Of a stretch of DNA of 64,000 nt, positions 26,949-34,408 are shown in pieces. The stretch comes from Kiritimatiellia bacterium (lineage in GTDB: Bacteria > Verrucomicrobiota > Kiritimatiellia > RFP12 > UBA1067). The first letter of the stretch is position 1, and every line of letters starts with the position of its first letter. The DNA lies in assembly GCA_017520845.1 (NCBI GenBank), contig JAFXEU010000023.1, positions 20,752 to 84,751 of the forward strand, read 5' to 3'. Below the pieces are notes generated by a model. That model saw only the letters and a list, made by a program, of their open reading frames with translations. It was not told the origin of the DNA and did no database searches. Made by a program: the position numbers and the translations under genes.

Positions 26949-28355
26949 TTATTTCAATTTAAACACTTCCGCTGCCGATTCCGACGCAAATCCGGCAGGA
27001 AGTTCAACAGATACGCCCTCATCTGTCACAGCCGCAGAAAACTCTTTGCCTGTAGCGACGTGAATCAGCTTTGAAGGCTTAACATCAGGAATAATCTGCT
27101 TGCCTTCGAGAACTTCGCCGTCTTTTACCAGGCGAACGGCATACATCTCGCCGGTAAATCTGTTGCGGGTGAACGCCCAATCTCCTTTACGATAGGGGGG
27201 CAAAGGACGCGTCGAATATATAGCCTCGCCGTTTACCTTCAACCACTCGCCGAGTTTGCGCATCCGCGCCACCGCCTCGCGCGGCAATCTGCCGTCAGGC
27301 TGTGGCGTAACGTTAAGCGCAAGGTTCCCTCCCTTGGCGACAACATCCACTAAAAGCCTTATAAGTTCGTCGGAGGATTTATACATTTCGTCATAATGAA
27401 AACCCCAGAACTTTCCCATCGTCACGCAGCTTTCCCACGGAACCGCGATCGGGGTCTTGGGAACCGTCTGCTCCGGCGTGATTATATTCTCACACTGCCC
27501 GCGGGCTGTGCGGTCGACGGATATAAGCCAAGGCTGAACCTTACGGGCCTCGGCGATAATCTCCTCGATCTTGATATCAAGCCCGTATCTGCGCTGAACC
27601 TGACCGCCGTCGAGCCACAGCGCCTCGATACGGCCGTAGTTTTTGACAATTTCCATAATCTGATTGCGCGTATACTCCCGGAATCGATTCCAGCGTTCGG
27701 GATTTTTTTCGACACTGTACGACGGCATACGGGTAGTCTTGTAACCGAGACCGCAATCCTCCCAGTAGTCGTCGTGATGCCAGTCAGGCTTTGAGAAATA
27801 CGCGACGACGGGAATGTCCTTTGCGCGGAAAGCGTCGAAGACGGTCCTTACAATATCGGCTCGCGGATCGTCCGAAAACGGGCATCTGGGCGAAGTCGAC
27901 TTGTAATCGGAATACTTCGAATCGAAAAGACAGAATCCGTCATGATGCTTAGTCGTGAAAATAAAATATCTGAACCCGCAGTCTGCGGCCTCTTTGGCCC
28001 ATACGTCGGGATTGAGGCGAACGGGATCAAACTTCCCGATCAGATCGATATACCACTTTTTAAACGCTTCGTCATCCTTTGTCCAATCGACGTCCGATCG
28101 GCTCCACTTATGCCCGTCCTCGTCGCTGAGCGGCCACGACTCGCGGATACCCCCGACAGAATAAAGACCGAAGTGCATCATAAGCGCGAGCTTCTGATCC
28201 ATAAACCATTCGAGACGCTCTTTAATTAAGGGATCTGTAGGATGAACATAGCTCTTGGGCGTATAGCCGTGAACACCGTTGACGATGCCGTCCTGGGCAG
28301 CGGTGCCGATTAAGCCGCAGCCGATCACCAATGCAGTTAATATAGTCTTTTTCAT
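26949..28355 (-). CDS. Secreted GH29 alpha-L-fucosidase
   Basis: The 468-residue protein has a signal peptide (about 1-20) and a GH29 barrel. HFGLYSVGG (about 61), FTTKHHDGFCLFDS (about 133-146), EALWLDGGQ (about 245, with the likely nucleophile Asp) and a C-terminal beta domain are visible. It would release fucose from host or algal glycans. WLDGG and the fucose-binding HHDGF segment make the family assignment firm. An extended minus-10 ends 7 nt before the ATG. It is divergent from the S66 peptidase gene. Confidence 0.93.
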   Translation of the reverse strand: MKKTILTALVIGCGLIGTAAQDGIVNGVHGYTPKSYVHPTDPLIKERLEWFMDQKLALMMHFGLYSVGGIRESWPLSDEDGHKWSRSDVDWTKDDEAFKKWYIDLIGKFDPVRLNPDVWAKEAADCGFRYFIFTTKHHDGFCLFDSKYSDYKSTSPRCPFSDDPRADIVRTVFDAFRAKDIPVVAYFSKPDWHHDDYWEDCGLGYKTTRMPSYSVEKNPERWNRFREYTRNQIMEIVKNYGRIEALWLDGGQVQRRYGLDIKIEEIIAEARKVQPWLISVDRTARGQCENIITPEQTVPKTPIAVPWESCVTMGKFWGFHYDEMYKSSDELIRLLVDVVAKGGNLALNVTPQPDGRLPREAVARMRKLGEWLKVNGEAIYSTRPLPPYRKGDWAFTRNRFTGEMYAVRLVKDGEVLEGKQIIPDVKPSKLIHVATGKEFSAAVTDEGVSVELPAGFASESAAEVFKLK

Positions 28356-28362
28356 ATTTATG

Positions 28363-28371
28363 ATTATACCA
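28363..28371 (-). promoter_or_regulatory. Extended minus-10 promoter of the GH29 gene
   Basis: The minus strand reads TGGTATAAT after a run of A and T. The gap to the ATG is 7 nt, which fits a leaderless mRNA. Confidence 0.72.
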
Positions 28372-28416
28372 ATTTTTCCCGTCGCAATGTTGATAAAAAC
28401 AAATCGATGTAAAATG

Positions 28417-28425
28417 TGCTATACT
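28417..28425 (+). promoter_or_regulatory. Extended minus-10 promoter of the S66 peptidase gene
   Basis: TGCTATACT lies about 90 nt before the ATG at 28519, leaving a long leader that ends in an AAAGGA Shine-Dalgarno. I see no convincing riboswitch fold in this leader. Confidence 0.5.
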
Positions 28426-28518
28426 ATCATACATATCATACTGCGACCCTAGGACACCGGCAGCCTGATCGATTTTAAATCAAACCCAATCTTAAACCGA
28501 AAATCAAAGGACGTAAAA

Positions 28519-29457
28519 ATGAAAAAGACAATAGCTCTTTTTGGAACCGCTTTCGCCATGAGCACACTTTGGGCGAACAAGACTCTGCCGGATCTTACGG
28601 GCATCTACGGCCCCGATGTCAAGACTATCGGCATCCCCGCGATTTCAAGCAAGGTCCCCAAGGCGCGGTTCATCGCCGTCACGAACCGCCTCGCGAAAGC
28701 GGGCTACCGCATGAAAGTCGCCGCGAACGTCGCCGAAAACTCGGTAGCTCCCGCCGAACGCCGCGCGCGCCTTCTGGAAGAGCTTTGGATGGACCCGGAG
28801 GTCGACCTCATCGTCTTCGCGTACGGCGGACAGGGAGCGGGCGACGTGGTCAAGATTCTTGACTGGGAAAAGTTGAAGCAACGCGATATGCGCGTCATCG
28901 GATTCAGCGATCTGACGATGCTGGTGAACACGATGATGGTCAAAGGCGTCGGCCACCCTCACAGCGGCCCCGTACTGACGACTCTCGGCAATTCCAGCGA
29001 GGCCGCCGTAAAGCGCATGCGCGATATGATGTCGGGATGCCCCGCCGACATTAAGCTTAAGGCCGTAAAAGCGGCCGAAGCGCCCGTCACGGGCCTGCCT
29101 ATGGGAGGTCTTCTTGAACGCCTCCATCGTTTAACGATGAACGGCACGCTTACCGACCTCACCGGGCGCGTCGTATTTATCGAAAACACTAAAAAATATA
29201 CGCCTCGAACAGAAGAGTTTCTTGATGCGATGATCGCCAAGGGCATATTTGAAAAAGCCGCCGCCGTCGTCATTTGCGACTTCAACACGAAAGCGCCGAA
29301 AAACAAAACGGACGCTATACTTAAAAAGTTCGCCGAACGTATTCCGTGCCCTGTGTATGCGGGCTTCCCCTACGGCCATATCGCCAACACGTCCATCATC
29401 GACTTCCGCCGCGAGCTGACCATCACGCCCGACGGAACTCTTTCCTGGAAGAAGTGA
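28519..29457 (+). CDS. S66-family LD-carboxypeptidase (muropeptide recycling type)
   Basis: The 312-residue protein trims tetrapeptide stems of recycled peptidoglycan to tripeptides in characterised relatives. The N-terminus (MKKTIALFGTAFAMSTLWAN) looks like a signal peptide, which would place it in the periplasm rather than the cytosol of typical LdcA. All three triad positions can be assigned: Ser in VIGFSDLT (about 136), Glu in VVFIENT (about 223) and His in GFPYGHIANT (about 291). The oxyanion-type FAYGGQGAG loop is near residue 95. Confidence 0.88.
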   Translation: MKKTIALFGTAFAMSTLWANKTLPDLTGIYGPDVKTIGIPAISSKVPKARFIAVTNRLAKAGYRMKVAANVAENSVAPAERRARLLEELWMDPEVDLIVFAYGGQGAGDVVKILDWEKLKQRDMRVIGFSDLTMLVNTMMVKGVGHPHSGPVLTTLGNSSEAAVKRMRDMMSGCPADIKLKAVKAAEAPVTGLPMGGLLERLHRLTMNGTLTDLTGRVVFIENTKKYTPRTEEFLDAMIAKGIFEKAAAVVICDFNTKAPKNKTDAILKKFAERIPCPVYAGFPYGHIANTSIIDFRRELTITPDGTLSWKK

Positions 29458-29460
29458 TCC

Positions 29461-29572
29461 GCCTGGCGTCACCCAGGCAAGACCGTCATTCAAGCGGCGC
29501 GCAGTTGACCTTCGACTTGATAATCCCGACAGGGACAGCCCCCTCGCATTTAAGGATATTCTCCTTCGGATA
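29461..29572. other. Junction between S66 gene and AbiE cassette
   Basis: A weak hairpin (GCCTGG at 29461-29466 with CCAGGC at 29473-29478) follows the S66 stop but lacks a U run. On the minus strand a stop-to-stop frame of about 28 codons (reading PKENILKCEGAVPVG and onward to a TGA near 29493) has host-like codon use and no start codon. It could be the 3' remnant of a gene broken by insertion of the AbiE cassette, but it is too short to be sure. Confidence 0.25.
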
Positions 29573-30412
29573 TTATCTAAAATCTTTGTGATTGAGCAAA
29601 GTTTTTACGGAATTCATAATTTGCTCATAGGTAATGTCCTTTGCATACGCAAACTGCTTGCGGTATTTATCCCACATCGTTTTGAGTTCCGGGCTTTCTT
29701 CGATGTTGCGAAGAATAGAGGAAACGTCCTCGATCTGCTGAGCAGTGCCGCGATGGTTTGCCGTTGCCTTTAGTGCATCCGCAAACACAGCCTTATCGAA
29801 TTTCTGTGTTGTAGTCAGTATGTAGGCATCGTAAAAATCTCTTGGACGGGTATTGAACACGCCTCGCCGCAGAATGGTTTCCACCTTTTCAGCCATAACG
29901 GTTTCAATGTTATATGCCCACAGCTCATAAGACTTCTCATCGTCAAAAATCTCAAAGAAACTATACGGCACCGCATGGGGCGTAATCGCGTCACCAGTAG
30001 ATACATCAATACTGAGAGGAGTTAGAAGAGTATCAAACTTGGCATTCAGCATCACGCGGTATCCGCCGTAAATATCATCTTCACGGATGGGAGAAATTGT
30101 ACCAATCTCGAATATAACGCCGTCATCAAATGCGATGTCGCAAACATACTCCAACGCACTGCGAATTGCTTCCGGTGTAAGAGGCAGGTTTTTAAGCGTG
30201 GCATCCATATCCATAGTTGCACGGTTGTCGAGTCCGACAATGGCAGCTACCAACATACCACCCTTTAACACAAACTTCTCTTTGTATTCAGAAGCAGAAA
30301 GACGAACGAGCAGGCGCTCAAACATATAGTTCTGCAAGATGACTTGCGCAGGAATATTCTTCTGTTTGGCGATATTCCGTATTTTCGCTTTCAGACTCAT
30401 TGCTTTACTCAC
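29573..30412 (-). CDS. AbiEii-type nucleotidyltransferase toxin
   Basis: The 279-residue protein matches the AbiEii/AbiGii family, toxins of a type IV toxin-antitoxin and abortive-infection system. Relatives transfer nucleotides to tRNA acceptor ends. The nucleotidyltransferase signature is present: VLKGGMLVAAIVG (about 46-58) followed by the metal pair in TMDMDATL (about 65-72), then SIDVSTGD and the ETVMAEKVETILRRG segment. Codon use is more AT-rich than the flanks, a sign of transfer. It overlaps the antitoxin gene by 4 nt. Confidence 0.9.
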   Translation of the reverse strand: MSKAMSLKAKIRNIAKQKNIPAQVILQNYMFERLLVRLSASEYKEKFVLKGGMLVAAIVGLDNRATMDMDATLKNLPLTPEAIRSALEYVCDIAFDDGVIFEIGTISPIREDDIYGGYRVMLNAKFDTLLTPLSIDVSTGDAITPHAVPYSFFEIFDDEKSYELWAYNIETVMAEKVETILRRGVFNTRPRDFYDAYILTTTQKFDKAVFADALKATANHRGTAQQIEDVSSILRNIEESPELKTMWDKYRKQFAYAKDITYEQIMNSVKTLLNHKDFR

Positions 30413-31002
30413 AGAAGCACCTCCAAATACTGCCGCAGGATATTGGACACCCGCATCTTTTTCGCATAAGAATTCAGTTTATTTAAATCCTTCTTCTGGT
30501 TCGCGGCATACTGTTTTAATGCCGCAAGAAAAGTTTCTGTCCCAAGTTTGTTACGGCTGCGGATTATATCACAGATTGTGCGTTCAAGGTCGTATGCGGG
30601 AACATTATTTCCTGCGGGTGTTTTCAGGATTGTTTTACCAAGTTCAAACAATTCAGGCTTGATGTAATATACTTTGCATTCGGATTTGATTGCCGCGGAA
30701 GGAATGCAACCGGATGGGGCCGTAACCGTATGCTCAAATGGCGTTCTGTCGGAAATTCCGTGAAGGTAAAGAGCTGTTTCGTGAGAAAAAACAATTCTTT
30801 CGGAACGGTTGCTGATGGACAATAATTCATCCTGCATATCATCCGGAAGAATGTACTGACCTTTTACAATGCGATGGATTTTGTCATCTTTGCATAACTT
30901 ATGCAGCATCGCTTTAGAGATGCCATGCTGTGCTGCTATTTTCGTTTCAATAATTCCGCCATGCGTTTTTGCGATAACGGCAAGTTCAGTCATATAATTC
31001 AT
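30409..31002 (-). CDS. AbiEi-type antitoxin/autorepressor
   Basis: The 197-residue protein begins with a winged-helix DNA-binding domain (about 1-55; GGIIETKIAAQHGISKAMLHKLCKD-like spacing, HRIVKGQYILPD) and has the AbiEi-4-type C-terminal domain (about 60-195; SHETALYLHGISDRTPFEHTV, AYDLERTICDIIRSR). AbiEi proteins counter the toxin indirectly and repress their own promoter by binding inverted repeats. It has a canonical promoter 30 nt upstream, a GAGGTGAG Shine-Dalgarno, and AT-rich codon use like its partner. Confidence 0.9.
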   Translation of the reverse strand: MNYMTELAVIAKTHGGIIETKIAAQHGISKAMLHKLCKDDKIHRIVKGQYILPDDMQDELLSISNRSERIVFSHETALYLHGISDRTPFEHTVTAPSGCIPSAAIKSECKVYYIKPELFELGKTILKTPAGNNVPAYDLERTICDIIRSRNKLGTETFLAALKQYAANQKKDLNKLNSYAKKMRVSNILRQYLEVLL

Positions 31003-31033
31003 CTACTCACCTCGACTATGACAATTCGATAAT

Positions 31034-31062
31034 ATTGTACACCTAATTATGACGCAAGTCAA
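31034..31062 (-). promoter_or_regulatory. AbiE promoter with probable AbiEi operator
   Basis: On the minus strand TTGACT (31057-31062) is separated by 17 nt from TACAAT (31034-31039), a textbook sigma-70 promoter. An inverted repeat ACAAT...ATTGT overlaps the minus-10 and the start region (about 31021-31038), the expected site for AbiEi autorepression. Confidence 0.72.
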
Positions 31063-31162
31063 CAGACTCATTTTGCGTGCGACTTCCAAAAGTTCTGGCT
31101 AAGGCTTCGCGCGATCCAACCGCAATACTTTCGCTAAACTCTTGATTTATTTTAACCGTGTA

Positions 31163-31361
31163 GAACGTGTAGAAACGTGTAACATTACTTTATCGCGACG
31201 ATAATTAAATGACTACCCTTTTACCGAAACTCAATGGTTTTATCTCTGGGGTTCCGCCCCAGACCCCGCGGCGAAGCCGCATATAAAACCATACCATAAT
31301 GCCGAAGTAAAAGTCATTTAACATCGTTACGCAGATCCAATGTTACACGTTCCACACGTTC
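31163..31361. repeat. 200-bp imperfect palindrome, MITE-like
   Basis: The left arm (31163-31243) and right arm (31283-31361) are imperfect reverse complements along about 80 nt. Matching blocks are GAACGTGT..AACGTGTAACATT, CGACGAT..TTAAATGACT, TTTTAC and ATGGTTTTAT. The centre holds two small GC-rich hairpins: CTGGGG-ttc-cGCCCCAG and GCGGC-gaa-GCCGC. It has no coding potential. It may be a non-autonomous mobile element or a large structured RNA. Confidence 0.75.
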
Positions 31362-31597
31362 GCGGATGCTTGCGCCCCCTTCGGGTTCGGCTTTGCCGAA
31401 TCTCCCCTCCGAAGCGAAGCTTCTTCGGCGCATTCCACGGTTATAAAAAACAAAAGCAAAGCAAACTGCAAAGTGGTTTGAAAACGCGAAGCCCTAATCC
31501 GAAACGTTAGTGTAGGCATCGGAACCTATCGGAGTTAATTTTAACTTAAGCAACGCGCAGAATCTACCAATTCCACTCTCGAACTCCAACTAATTCT

Positions 31598-31624
31598 AAT
31601 CCTGTAAATCCTGTTAATCCTGTC
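31598..31624. repeat. Three tandem 9-bp repeats (AATCCTGTN)
   Basis: AATCCTGTA, AATCCTGTT and AATCCTGTC follow each other without gaps. Repeats of this type are scattered through many environmental genomes; no function is known to me. Confidence 0.8.
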
Positions 31625-31683
31625 AAAAAAAACTAATCACTAACGACCAGTCACTAATCACTAAACAAAAGAAAGGAAAAACT

Positions 31684-31932
31684 ATGTTCAAAAACATCGA
31701 CTGGAAAGGCCTCTTAAAGGCCATACTAAAAGCGGCTTTGCCGTTCTTACTCGGCGGGGCTATCGGCGTAACAGCGAGCGGTTGTAGCTCACTCCAAACG
31801 CCGCGCACCAAAACCCAAACCTCCGCGATCTACGCGTTCGGGCTACCTGCCATCGTCGTAACCCACGACGCCACCCAAACCGCCGACTACTCCGGCGGCG
31901 ATACGAACGAGACGATGCAGAGTGGTAGATAG
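31684..31932 (+). CDS. Small hydrophobic or lipoprotein-like protein, unknown
   Basis: This 82-residue ORF has a good GAAAGGAAAAACT Shine-Dalgarno region and ATG. Residues 7-32 are hydrophobic with spaced Lys (WKGLLKAILKAALPFLLGGA), then ASGCSSLQ, where Cys could be lipidated although the lipobox is weak (ASGC). The tail is Thr-rich and polar. The layout recalls the very small W-K-hydrophobic-SC proteins seen near phage or mobile genes in Bacteroidetes, but I cannot name a family. It lies alone within the repeat-dense island and its stop runs into a G-rich tract. Confidence 0.5.
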   Translation: MFKNIDWKGLLKAILKAALPFLLGGAIGVTASGCSSLQTPRTKTQTSAIYAFGLPAIVVTHDATQTADYSGGDTNETMQSGR

Positions 31933-31975
31933 GGGAATGGGGAACGGGGGTGGGGGAATGGGGGTGGGGGTTGGG
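31932..31975 (+). repeat. G-rich tract with eight G runs, potential G-quadruplex
   Basis: Eight runs of three to five G separated by 1 to 3 nt (GGGGAATGGGGAACGGGGG and onward) start at the last base of the small ORF's stop codon. It could form one or two intramolecular quadruplexes on the plus strand or its transcript. Confidence 0.7.
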
Positions 31976-31976
31976 A

Positions 31977-32062
31977 GGTGAAGGTTTAAGGTGAAGGTGA
32001 ACAATGGAGAGTTAAAAGTTTGAGTTCGAGAGCGGAATAGTAAAAATTCCATTCTCGAATTT
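31977..32062. repeat. Low-complexity GGTGAAGGT repeat and AT-rich inverted repeat
   Basis: At 31977-32001 hexamer-like copies of GGTGAA/GGTTTAA occur. At about 32023-32062 TTCGAGA...GGAAT pairs with ATTCC...TCTCGAA to form a hairpin. No gene is seen between the small ORF and the patatin terminator. Confidence 0.6.
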
Positions 32063-32079
32063 GAACTTGAGACTCGAAC

Positions 32080-32111
32080 TAAAAAGTGGCACAAGACCGT
32101 CCTGTGCTACT
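32080..32111 (-). terminator. Intrinsic terminator of the patatin gene
   Basis: On the minus strand a 12-bp stem with one mismatch (AGTAGCACAGGA / TCTTGTGCCACT, loop CGG) is followed by TTTTT, just after the patatin stop codon. Confidence 0.75.
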
Positions 32112-32127
32112 ATTAACAAAGTCAAAA

Positions 32128-32991
32128 TCAGAAAAAACTTTCCAACAAATGCTCCGGAAACAGTTCGGCAGTGCGGCGACCATAATCGTAGACGCGCTGC
32201 ATCACCTCTGGGTCGTGGCATACGCGCGAGATTTCGAGCGGCTTTTCAGGCGCAATCAAAATCGCACGCTTTTGGGCGACGCGCTCATCGATATATTCGA
32301 GAGTTTTATTGTACCAGACATGGCGCGACTTGAGCGCTTCGTAAATTGCGGGATATCGGTACAGCAAAGGCTTTAAAATGCGGATTTTACCGGACGGAAA
32401 TTTGCGGTAGCCGCGCGGACGCGTCGTTATGACGATATTTCTTTCAAATCCGATCGATTCGAAATAACGTAGCGGAATACCGTCTGAAAGTCCGCCGTCG
32501 AGATATTTGCCGCCGTCGATCTCAACCGGTCGCGAAACGATCGGCATTGACGCGGAAGCGCGTATCCAATCGAGCGCAACGTTATCGCATTTGTCGAGTT
32601 TCTTGTAGATCGGCCTTCCAGATCCTGCGTCTGTCGCCACAATATGAAATTCCATCGGATTCGACTCGAAGGCGGCGGTATCGAAAACATCAAGCCTCTC
32701 CGGGAGTTCGCGATAGCAGAATTCCGCGCCGAAAAGATCGCCCGTTAAGAGGAGTGACCGCCAAGAGCAGTAACGCGGATCACGGGCGAAACGTTTATTG
32801 TATCGTATAACACGACCGATCTGTCCGCTTTTATAGTTACATCCAAAGCATGCGCCGGCGGAAACTCCGATAAGCCCATCGAACTTAAGGCCGCGCTCCA
32901 TAAAGACATCCAGAACCCCGGCGGTAAAAAGCCCTCTCATAGCTCCGCCCTCAAGAACTAGCCCTGTTTTCTTTTTTGTCATTTTCGACAT
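32128..32991 (-). CDS. Patatin-like phospholipase
   Basis: The 287-residue protein has the patatin Ser-Asp dyad: the oxyanion loop LEGGAMRGLF (about 13-22), nucleophile GVSAG (about 43-47) and DGGLSDGIP (about 166-174). Relatives resembling the RssA/YjjU type hydrolyse lipids or thioesters in the cytosol; no signal peptide is visible. Two ATGs (first and fourth codons) are possible starts. It is a single gene with its own terminator. The upstream 390 nt hold a decayed gene. Confidence 0.9.
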   Translation of the reverse strand: MSKMTKKKTGLVLEGGAMRGLFTAGVLDVFMERGLKFDGLIGVSAGACFGCNYKSGQIGRVIRYNKRFARDPRYCSWRSLLLTGDLFGAEFCYRELPERLDVFDTAAFESNPMEFHIVATDAGSGRPIYKKLDKCDNVALDWIRASASMPIVSRPVEIDGGKYLDGGLSDGIPLRYFESIGFERNIVITTRPRGYRKFPSGKIRILKPLLYRYPAIYEALKSRHVWYNKTLEYIDERVAQKRAILIAPEKPLEISRVCHDPEVMQRVYDYGRRTAELFPEHLLESFF

Positions 32992-33035
32992 ATTTTCGTT
33001 TGCATTTTATTTCCATTAATGAATAGCAGTCTAAC

Positions 33036-33140
33036 TTATCCCGCCTCCAACCGCTCAACAGACCAATCCGAATAAAACGCCGGCACATCGGTCGAGCGGC
33101 TCGCCGAGACGACAACCGGAATCTAAGCGGAGACTTTCAC
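33036..33140 (-). pseudogene. Remnant of a DUF1848 family gene
   Basis: From a GTG at 33140 the minus strand reads VKVSA, a TAG stop, then IPVVVSASRSTDVPAFYSDW and SVERLEAG before a TAA at 33036. This matches the N-terminus of DUF1848 proteins (SASRRTDIPAFYSEWF in typical members). Everything after the first 30 or so residues is gone, and an in-frame stop interrupts the start. A TGGTATAAT promoter survives upstream, so the gene probably died by 3' deletion rather than being a chance ORF. Confidence 0.6.
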
Positions 33141-33183
33141 GCCGCCTTTGATTTTATTTTTTTATCCCGCGGTTTCACCTAAA

Positions 33184-33192
33184 ATTATACCA
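33184..33192 (-). promoter_or_regulatory. Surviving extended minus-10 of the DUF1848 remnant
   Basis: The minus strand reads TGGTATAAT after TTT, the same element found before intact genes of this genome. It now drives no intact gene. Confidence 0.55.
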
Positions 33193-33382
33193 AAACACAA
33201 GCCCCCTAATATTAAAAATATTTAAGTAATTTTGACACAAAAAGATCTCGCCGCGCCACTTTGGCAGGTTCTCCGAATTCAAACGCGAACGGACTGCAAA
33301 CTGCGCAGCTTCAACTCAAGATTGAAAAATCGGCGGTTATGATATAAAATATATCCGTTAATAAAATCAGGATACAAGGTCT

Positions 33383-34360
33383 ATGAATATCAAGAACAGT
33401 TTCAACTCGTTTACCCGCCGCGGGTTTCTCGCCTCGCTCGGCGCCGCCGCGCTTTTGCCTAAAAAACTCTTCGCCGCGTCGAAGACGGATTTCGACGAAT
33501 CGCTGGCCGTCTTTCTTTCCGACATTCACGTCAACGGGATAGAGGAATTGGACGGCAAAAAAATAAGCCCTATGGCGCGCAACTATCTCGCAACGACCGT
33601 CGCGGAAATCCTGCGTATGGATCCTCTACCGCGCAATGTCTTTATTTTTGGCGATTTAGCTCACGCATCAGGCAGAAACGAAGACTACCGCCGCTCATAC
33701 AAAGATCTCAAACTTCTAAGCGACGCCGGTATAAAAATTACGATAGGCATGGGCAACCACGACCACAGAAAAGCCTTCCTCGAAGTCTGGCCCGATCATG
33801 CCGAAAGAACGGTAATTCCCGGAAACATCCATACCGTAACCTCCCTCCCCGATTACGATTTCATCATGCTCGACTCTCTTGATGAAAAAGACGAGCCCAA
33901 CGCGTACAATCCCGGCGGCGGTAAACTTTCTCCGGCGGCGCAGGAATGGGTCGCCTCCGAACTGCCTAAATGGCCGCGTCCGTTTTTCCTCGGCGCCCAT
34001 CACGCGCTTGACGAACTTTATGTCAGCAACGGCGAGAAGCCTCTCAGACACAGGATAAGAAAATTCCCCAACTGCAAAGGATTTATCCACGGCCACAACC
34101 ACGTATGGAAAACCAACATCACTACCTGGATATCCCCGTACGCGGTACCATGGCTCACCCTGCCGTCGAACGGATTCTGGGGAGACATCGGTTATGTCGT
34201 ATTCAGGATTAAAAACGAAAACGGCCAAAAGTCGGCCGTCGCGGAACTAAAGCTGAAGGACTTCCACCTTCACGGCCTCGAAGAATCAAACCCGCGCCCC
34301 CCGGCGTGGAACGCGCGGTTCAACGACCTTAAAGGGAGCCGGTGCACGTTCATGATATAA
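33383..34360 (+). CDS. Tat-exported calcineurin-like metallophosphoesterase
   Basis: The 325-residue protein has a twin-arginine signal (FTRRGFLASLGAAALLP, about 11-27). Metal-binding motifs follow: FLSDIHVNG (about 48-56, Asp and His), FGDLAH (about 90), GNHDHR (about 124-129), GAHHA (about 209) and HGHNH (about 233-237). The substrate is unknown; phosphomono- or diesters in the periplasm are likely. It is monocistronic with its own terminator at 34376. Confidence 0.88.
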   Translation: MNIKNSFNSFTRRGFLASLGAAALLPKKLFAASKTDFDESLAVFLSDIHVNGIEELDGKKISPMARNYLATTVAEILRMDPLPRNVFIFGDLAHASGRNEDYRRSYKDLKLLSDAGIKITIGMGNHDHRKAFLEVWPDHAERTVIPGNIHTVTSLPDYDFIMLDSLDEKDEPNAYNPGGGKLSPAAQEWVASELPKWPRPFFLGAHHALDELYVSNGEKPLRHRIRKFPNCKGFIHGHNHVWKTNITTWISPYAVPWLTLPSNGFWGDIGYVVFRIKNENGQKSAVAELKLKDFHLHGLEESNPRPPAWNARFNDLKGSRCTFMI

Positions 34361-34375
34361 AACCGGCATTCAGCG

Positions 34376-34407
34376 GCGGACGGGCTTTAAGCCTGTCCGC
34401 TTTTCTT
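34376..34407 (+). terminator. Intrinsic terminator between the phosphoesterase and epmA
   Basis: A 10-bp stem GCGGACGGGC / GCCTGTCCGC with a TTTAA loop is followed by TTTTCTT. It ends the plus-strand gene and lies only 2 nt from the epmA stop, so the reverse strand may use it too. Confidence 0.85.
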
Positions 34408-34408
34408 G

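Larger units (their letters stand above)
31063..31683. other. Repeat-dense gene-free stretch left of the small ORF
   Basis: No convincing gene is seen. The stretch holds a 200-bp inverted repeat (31163-31361), GC-rich mini-hairpins at 31380-31435 (for example TTCGG-ctt-tGCCGAA and CCGAAG...CTTCTTCGG), an AT-rich filler, three tandem 9-mers (31598-31624) and an imperfect repeat of TCACTAA near 31633-31663 just before the small ORF. Confidence 0.6.
32992..33382. other. Gene-poor stretch holding a decayed gene and the phosphoesterase leader
   Basis: Apart from the DUF1848 remnant at 33036-33140 and its promoter, the rest is AT-rich (33185-33240) or without clear coding signal (33245-33340). The plus-strand TATAAAAT near 33341-33350 is a probable minus-10 for the phosphoesterase gene. 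Confidence 0.5.

Noticed and set aside
29131..29493. Minus-strand ORF running from the junction into the S66 gene
   Set aside because: It is antisense to the S66 peptidase, which has all its catalytic residues; codon use does not support it.
31063..31683. Integrated microvirus or prophage
   Set aside because: There is no capsid, replication protein or integrase; only one small ORF and repeats are present.
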